This document shows positions 57,453 to 64,000 of a stretch of DNA of 64,000 nucleotides, piece after piece (within the stretch, counting starts at the first letter, position 1; each line of letters starts with the position of its first letter). The notes under the pieces are model-generated. The model saw nothing but the letters and a program-made list of their open reading frames with translations. It was not told the DNA's origin and did no database searches. Source of the stretch: Allantophomopsis cytisporea (taxonomy: Eukaryota > Ascomycota > Leotiomycetes > Phacidiales > Phacidiaceae); contig CP103023.1 of assembly GCA_024752435.1 (NCBI GenBank), forward strand, positions 1,116,001-1,180,000, read 5' to 3'. The position numbers and the translations under genes were made by a program.

Positions 57453-60400
57453 ATTGAAAGACCGTACAGGTATTATACTCTCAAATCTGAAAAACAGTGT
57501 AAATGTGGTCAACGAAGCGAAAGGGAATGTATGATAGGAGGATGAGGTTCAAAACGGAGCAACAAAGATATGATAACGGACAAACAATGTTGATAATCAA
57601 CGTCAAGCGTGGGATGCCGCATATTGCACCCAGTTACCGCCCTCTTTTCGAGTTAGGATCGCATGAGTGTGCTTATGACGGCAGGGGCGCATATAGCATC
57701 ACGTGCCTTGTAGCTTCTGGATAGGTACATTACCCACCTTCTGAGTGTAGCACACAGAGACAAGTATGTCATTGCGTTAATCACTTTTAGAACTACTCAA
57801 AGTCACACTGGCCGATACGTCTGTATCAGTGGGAAGAAGGAAAATCTTTTAGCCATATTATTGTTAACGAATCCAGCAGGTAAGTGGTGTGGTAGCATCA
57901 GTAGTGAAGACGGTATGATTATATTATCAACATGATTGTTAAGGTTGAGTTGGAATATCCGTCAGGCTTTCTGAAGCCTAGATAGCAGATTTTAGGTTGA
58001 AGCATTATGATGGATCTGGCCTTGCTGTATACAATATATAGCCTTCAGTGCAGTGATAGTGTCATTCGAGCCTTACCAGCCCAGAAGATTTTATCATTGC
58101 TTTCAGCCAGCTGTTTGAGACAAGATATTTCTTTATTGCCATCCCGTATGCAATGATTTCGTTTAGGAAAAATGAGAGGTCAAGAAGGAGGAGAGGAATA
58201 ATGAGGAACGTACAGAATACTGGGACGTGTTGCCTCAACCGGGTTTCTTATTGAGTAAGAATGGTGTGAGTTGTCCAGTTCTTTAACACTTTAACGTTCC
58301 TTTTCATGAATAAAGCCCTCGCGCAGAATTTGTGGCACCTACTGATACAGGCTCACGGGCGAAGTACAATCGACATACAATTGATACCACACTCTCAATC
58401 ACATACATGGGATGTGGAACTGTGTCCGAAGCACAGCAAGACGTCATGAACGCCATGATCTTTTTTTTTCTCTTCCCAACTCGATGATCCGGAGTGTGGA
58501 GTTCATCAAGTCAAGGGAAAGCGAACAGGTGAAACAGTGTTCTCACAGGCCTGACACGAGAAGCGGGAAGGCATTCATCCAATAGAGAACATGAGCGTTT
58601 CCAAGCACCCAAATATCCGGTACTCCGGTCGAAAATCATAGACAATGTGTCAATTCTTCATTGAGATGCGAGACTAGGTACTAAAAGACAGACTCAGTCT
58701 TTTGTTATTATATTGTGAAGATACATCTGAATCACTGAAGACATCACACACGGCACGGGGAACCTTCCGATATCCTTTTTCCTTTCTCTTTCACTCGCGC
58801 TGCCACACAGCTTATACGCGTCTTGAGCGGGTGATGTTCCATATGTGGAGTTGTTTCCGTCCTTTTAATATCTCTTCGGCATGATCTGAGCCGCAGTACG
58901 GGAGACAAGACGAAGGTTACTTATGATGTGCGAAGTATTACCTGAATGCGTTGGTGAGATTGGGGGCTTGGACTGTAGGGGGTCGTTTGCGCGCGTGCGT
59001 GCCCTCTTGCCTCGGAAATTCAACGTGCGCTTGCATGGTGGATAGATATGTAGATTTTCATGGAGAGCGTGTTGAACTGATGATATTAGGTCAGCCTCGT
59101 ACCGTACACATGTAGGTATATATGTACGCAGTATGGATGTATCTATGTACGTACCGTACACACATATAAGTACATATGAGACAAGGGTTCGCATACTTAT
59201 GTCGCATGGAACTTTCTTTTATGCAAGGGAGCAGTGAAGAACTCGATGTAGTGCTCTTTGATGAGAGAGAGATTATGTTTGGGTGCAGAGATCTCACACC
59301 TTAAGTGCCTCTTGTGCAGGGTCATAGTATGTACGGCGCTTGTTCTGTGGCTGCGCTGTGACTCTCGGGCACAGAATTTGGCTTGCAGATATCCCAGACG
59401 GATCCTATCATATTTCATACAAACACGACAAAGTAGCCACTGATGATAGACTGGCTGAACTGCTCAATTTTGTCCGTCGCGGCATACGAACTGATTGTGA
59501 CCGATTAGAACGGGACCTTGCATATATGCTGTGCGTAGATATCTGACCTAGACTACTGTGTCTCATGAAGAATGCACATCGAGTCTCTCGAGGTACATAG
59601 AGTATGAAATACAGTATCATAACATCAAAGTATTGTATTCCGTAGACAAATGGCATATTTCGTCTGAACCGTGCACACACGGCGACACACACGTACCTTT
59701 GTATTTGTATCCATACTCTCCTCTTGACCATAAAGCCATTTTGCTAATGATTGCATTCTGTGTCTCATATCAATGTCAGGAAAACGAAGATGCTTCACAA
59801 CGTCCGCGCGTCGGAGGATTTAGTAGTGAGGCTGAACATACCTGCGGCAATATCTGAATGATACTAAGGTACCCAGAGCACTATCGCACCATATGATAGA
59901 TAGATAGCATGAGATCGATACCGTTGTCTTGGGACCCTGCAAGATATCTATATTTTGGGCCTTGATGACAAGTCGATTGAGCAAAGTACATCTCGTACAT
60001 ACTTTGTGAAGTACGAGTAACCGTCACGTATGGAATATTCACATGTCTTACGGGTCAGAGCTGCATCGACCAGTCAGTCGTATATTCGCGATACGCCCAT
60101 CCACTGTGGAGAAGAGAGTCTCAAGTTTGGACGGTCATATTCGGAGATATGTACTGTACATACACCGTACGCACCAAAGTTTTAGTACTCTACATTGTCG
60201 GATTATATCCATGTTGAGATCGAAACATTTGTTTCTGTTCTCAAATGGTGGTAAGGCTGATTGATTGATTGATTGATAGACAGACAATACGTTCCTGAAC
60301 CGAAGCGCTTTTGTACTGGTTTCATTATTCTGAACAGCATTACAAGTCGACGATACCTAGGTATACTCCGCACTCCACTCATCCGTACTCTACGTACCTT

Positions 60401-60892
60401 TATTTCTATTCTACGCTTTAGCCAATATTTGCGAGCTGTGGAAAGTCGTGGATTTGCTCCCTTCCTCTGTCTGACCAGGGGATTGAATTGTTCTTGCGTA
60501 AGGGGCACCCCCCATAGGTACGCAAAAGACCCCGTCTGGAGTTTTGTTCAGGATTCCCAAAATGTCACGACAGTAATAAAGTATCTTATTACTGTCCAAA
60601 GTACCACTTAAGGTTAGGAGCACAAGACAAGCCAGTTCAGTCGTAAGGTCCGGGAGTCTGGTAAGTAGGTGGGTAGGTGGATAGGTAAGGTAGAATACGC
60701 AATCCGTAGCTTGGACAAGAACAAGTATGTGACGCCCTACCGCGCCTGGACCCAACGACGAAGGTAAGACAGGGCAGCGGAGGTTCATCCACAGAGAAGT
60801 ATTAAGTGTCGTTCCAGCAACTTAACCCACTACTGACACCCACTCGCCCACTCACCCACTACTTACTACCTTACATACCTACCTGACTACCT

Positions 60893-60924
60893 TACCTAGG
60901 CACCTAGGCACCTAGGCACCTAGG
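60893..60924. repeat. (CACCTAGG)4 octamer array
   Basis: Four tandem copies, the first as TACCTAGG. Each unit contains the palindrome CCTAGG. Confidence 0.9.
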
Positions 60925-61216
60925 CAAAAGAATACCACCATACATGCGCTCGATAACTCTTTGACTCTCCATCTAGGGAGGATACCAGGTGTCTGTCACT
61001 TCTTCCTTTTCATCCTTCGTTTTCCCACTTCTCACCTACTTCAAATATTCCTTCGACTCAAGCCAACCATACAAAAACCAATCACCAATACATATCGGAT
61101 TTTCAAGAAGCGGCACGTTGATAGTTGATGATACGTCCTTCTTGTTACACCATCGCCAAAGCATGTCCCCGCGATAAAAGCGAGTAATATGAAATCCTAA
61201 GATCTATTAACGGCTG

Positions 61217-61256
61217 CACCACCACCACCACCACCACCACCATCATCATCATCATT
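61217..61256. repeat. (CAC)n(CAT)n trinucleotide repeat
   Basis: About eight CAC units followed by about five CAT units. Confidence 0.9.
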
Positions 61257-62391
61257 GCATACACGACTACGAACTGCTACGTCGTATAAACGTTGAAGGA
61301 AGGGATCCCTATCGAAATTACAGAAATACAACAATCCTCTTCTTACGGCGCATTTTCAAATGGCAGTATATATTTGAAGTGGTTTTCTGAACATACAATC
61401 ATAGTCACGGTGAAAAGTCGAACGAGTTAATCGCCAATTGCCGAAGGTCCAATCAATCGACACATAACTCAACGCCTACATATATGTCCACATTCATCGC
61501 ACTTTCGAAACCGACCTCGAAACAAACAAAACTCCGTACGGATTGAAGACAAAGGAACAGGTGAAGGTTGCTGGCCAATATCTCCTGAACCACTGCTCGT
61601 CGGAGGGGACTCGGTGAAAGCGTGCATCAACCTTCTATAGGTTACACGCAGCACAAACCACTTGTGGAGTTAGATTCCACCGATCCTACCGAGCTTTGGA
61701 GGATTTGGATGCGAGTCGTTAAACGGGATACGAACAGAAGCCACAAAAGCCATAAGTACGTATGTACATGTACACACATACATAGGTGAGAGAGATTACA
61801 AAGCGAAGGGTGCGAAGATCATTTATATCTCTTGCTGTAACTTTCTAGTTTCCCACTTGGCTTATCCTGGGTTGTGCTTCTGGGTGTGCCCTTTAATTCT
61901 CCTTCTGAATCTTTTTGGGGTCACAAACTTTTCGTCCTGGGCAAGGTTCCCAAGTCAAGGTACGTACCACAAACTTCACTAAAGCTTGGGGGCATCCCAA
62001 AGCATACTCTGAGTACATTAGACTCAATATTACAAGGGAGGATGAAAGGTGAGAGAATAGAAGAGAAGAAAAAGTTGAAAGAAAAAAGCAGAGAGCAAAA
62101 ATTAAAATTAAAATAGGACGAGAAGGCAATTCTTCTAGGTATGATAAAGTATTATATTGACATGCATTGTCAATTGCAGAAGAATTACTTTGTTAGTCTA
62201 ATCCGTCGAAATATGTCTTGGGTTGACTTGAGACCGCGGTCCAGCAATTTTCCTCTTTCCTCGTTCTCCATGCACCACGAAACGCTCTGCTGCTGCGTTA
62301 ATTAAAGTGTTCGGCACTAACTCCAATCTTTTAGTAGTCGAGAGGGACTCGGCCCCTGGACTAGCGTGGAACCCGATACTGAACCTCGAAT

Positions 62392-64000
62392 ATGCCGCCA
62401 TCTATGCGTGCGACAGAACACCAACTCTCAACATCCCACCAGCAACATCAGACGAACAACTCTATTCTTCCTGACTCTCAAGAGTCGATAGTGCAGCGTG
62501 ATACACTTGGCTTCGAATCTCCCATAGTCGCCAATTTCTCGTCAGCTTTCATCGATGCCTCGTCGGCTTCAGCCAATTTCTCGAGTACGGTGAGCGACCC
62601 CGACTCGCGACATCCACCCGTTTCCCTCCATCGCAGGTCGACAAGCATCAATGACATAAGGAACGGCGTTGGAAATCTCAATCGTTGGTCGCAGTCAACA
62701 AGTTCGAGTCGCCCTTCATCAGCGCATCATCAGCGGTCGAACAGCTTCTCACGGCATATGAGCTTTAGTGGATCTGGCCCAAACACTGTTGGAAATCTCG
62801 CAACCGCCCAATCCCCAACGAGGTCTCAGAATATTCCAGCATATACATCTGAAAGCCCGCAAAGAAGCACATCTGCAAGCAATCGCAAGCGATCTTCGGG
62901 GGCTCTTCCTGGCCTACTTCCACCAATAATCACAATCCCTTCGGCTCAGGAGTCGGTGAACCAAAGTTCTTCTCAGGATTCAACGTTCATTCAAACACCA
63001 TCCACAAGTGCTGTGATCTCAGCTGTAGCGCATCAAGCGAATCCAGATTACTTTGGTAAGGCCTGGGATAGTCATCATAAAGGGGGACTTTCGCCTGGAG
63101 TTTCAGATATCAGCACTCGTCGCCCGTCTGCGACATCAGCCCACACAGGACCTCCTGCTAATAGTCCGGAGGTACGGTCAAGAAGTAGAAACGAGTCGAA
63201 GGATAGGGGCCATTCGAGAAACCGATCACAGAGCGGCAGAAGTAGTGGAGGTACGGATTCTTCGCCAAAGAGCAAAGATAAAGGCCCGAAGTTATCACAG
63301 AAAGCCATGCTTTCCAAGGCTCTTCAGAAGGCGAACACTGCGGTGCTTCTTGACAATGCCCAAAATTTTGAAGGAGCTGTACAGGCTTATTCCGAGGCAT
63401 GTGCATTGTTGCAACAGGTTATGGTGCGAAGCTCAGGGAATGATGATAAACGAAAGCTAGAAGCCATTGTAAGCATGCTTTGGACGAGAGTATGGAACTT
63501 GGCTGACAATTCTACAGAGAAACACATACACCAGTCGTATCAGTGAACTAAATAAAATCACCCCACAAACACAACAGGATGACGAAAAAGCATTACCAGC
63601 AAGACCTAAAAGCAAAGAATTAAGAGACGAAGAATTGCATGCCACGCTAAGTGAGGAGGAAGGAGATGAAGCAGTCATATCGACAGCCACGGTGACAAGA
63701 ATCGTAAATGATCATTCTTATCATGCGGATCCACAGCATAGTTCAAATACACAACCACAGCGAAGACAGTCTAAGCTGCAATCAAACCTCGATCCTGTGC
63801 AATACTCAAGGCGTCATACGGATCTACAAAATGCACCTAATCGCTCCTTTTCTAAATCTCCGATGCGTGGAGATGGAAATGCTGAAAGAAGATCGAGTCT
63901 TGCTCCGCCAATGGAAAATGACTACATGCCTCCACCACTCTCGCCTCGCCGCCCATCATCACCCACTGAGTACGAACCTGGAGTACAGCAATCTGGAGGA
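62392..64000 (+). CDS. MIT-domain protein, Ser-rich (C-terminus off window)
   Basis: Exon 1 is 62392-63468. The intron is 63469-63517 (GTAAGC .. GCTGAC .. CTACAG). Exon 2 (63518 onward) stays open to the window edge; 520 residues are visible. The first ~300 residues are Ser/Thr/Pro-rich and probably disordered, with basic Ser patches (RSRSRNESKDRGHSRNRSQS). From about 302 a helical MIT domain follows: QKAMLSKALQKANTAVLLDN, then EGAVQAYSEACALLQQV, then across the intron RNTYTSRISELNKI. MIT domains bind the tails of ESCRT-III proteins, linking the protein to Vps4-like membrane remodelling or to microtubules. The rest is again Ser/Pro-rich with RRPSSP-type sites. The start ATG has no competing in-frame ATG upstream. 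Exact function is unknown. Confidence 0.82.

Larger units (their letters stand above)
57453..62391. other. Divergent spacer between 5-oxoprolinase and the MIT-domain gene
   Basis: About 4.9 kb with no gene I can support; open frames of 60-125 codons have no motif or consistent start. It contains CACCTAGG and CAC/CAT repeats, a TACCTAGGTA palindrome (60354-60363) and an ACGCGT (58816-58821). Promoters of both flanking genes should lie at its ends. Confidence 0.5.

Noticed and set aside
59091..60508. Cluster of 60-107-codon frames upstream of the MIT-domain gene
   Set aside because: Frames overlap on both strands, lack start context and motifs, and contain simple repeats such as TTGATTGATTGA.

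Overview
The window is a stretch of nuclear DNA from a filamentous ascomycete (Pezizomycotina). Genes are broken by short GT..AG introns, mostly 49-175 nt, and the gene content includes an APSES regulator of the StuA type, a COP9 signalosome subunit and a Cut12-type spindle-pole protein. Protein flavour suggests Leotiomycetes, but that is inference and would need a similarity search.

The left third (about 1-25.2 kb) is gene-dense and mostly housekeeping: RFT1 (N-glycosylation, cut by the window edge), DBP3 (60S ribosome biogenesis helicase), ISU1 (mitochondrial Fe-S scaffold), UBP14 (deubiquitinase), a PIG3-like quinone oxidoreductase, RFA1 (replication protein A large subunit), a dienelactone-hydrolase-like protein, CSN3 (COP9 signalosome), a gamma-glutamyl phosphate reductase (proline synthesis), a Cut12-type spindle-pole body protein and stuA. 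Exon-intron structures were worked out base by base from splice sites and reading phase. Between RFT1 and DBP3 lies a second copy of the DBP3 3' end. It has an intact last exon and splice sites but a broken upstream part.

The middle (about 25.2-41.8 kb) is a roughly 16.5 kb gene-poor region upstream of stuA. It is rich in microsatellites, inverted repeats and a recurrent TACGGAGTA/TACTCCGTA motif. Two small spliced genes can be modelled inside it (32.7-33.6 kb plus strand; 36.6-37.1 kb minus strand), both tentative.

The right part (41.8-64 kb) is sparser. It holds a single-BRCT protein, a decayed gene with C2H2 fingers and a DEDDh-exonuclease-like core (two frameshifts and an in-frame stop), an intron-containing tRNA-Leu(CAA), an ACSS3/PrpE-type short-chain acyl-CoA synthetase, a possible 79-aa proline-rich protein, a complete 5-oxoprolinase with a tiny first exon, and the 5' part of an MIT-domain protein that runs off the right edge. 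Long spacers (about 4 and 5 kb) flank the 5-oxoprolinase gene.

There is no sign of a secondary-metabolite cluster, virus or intact transposon. The most interesting signals are the duplicated DBP3 tail, the zinc-finger/exonuclease relic, the unusual regulatory desert upstream of stuA, and the recurrent TACGGAGTA motif with its 13-bp inverted repeat.
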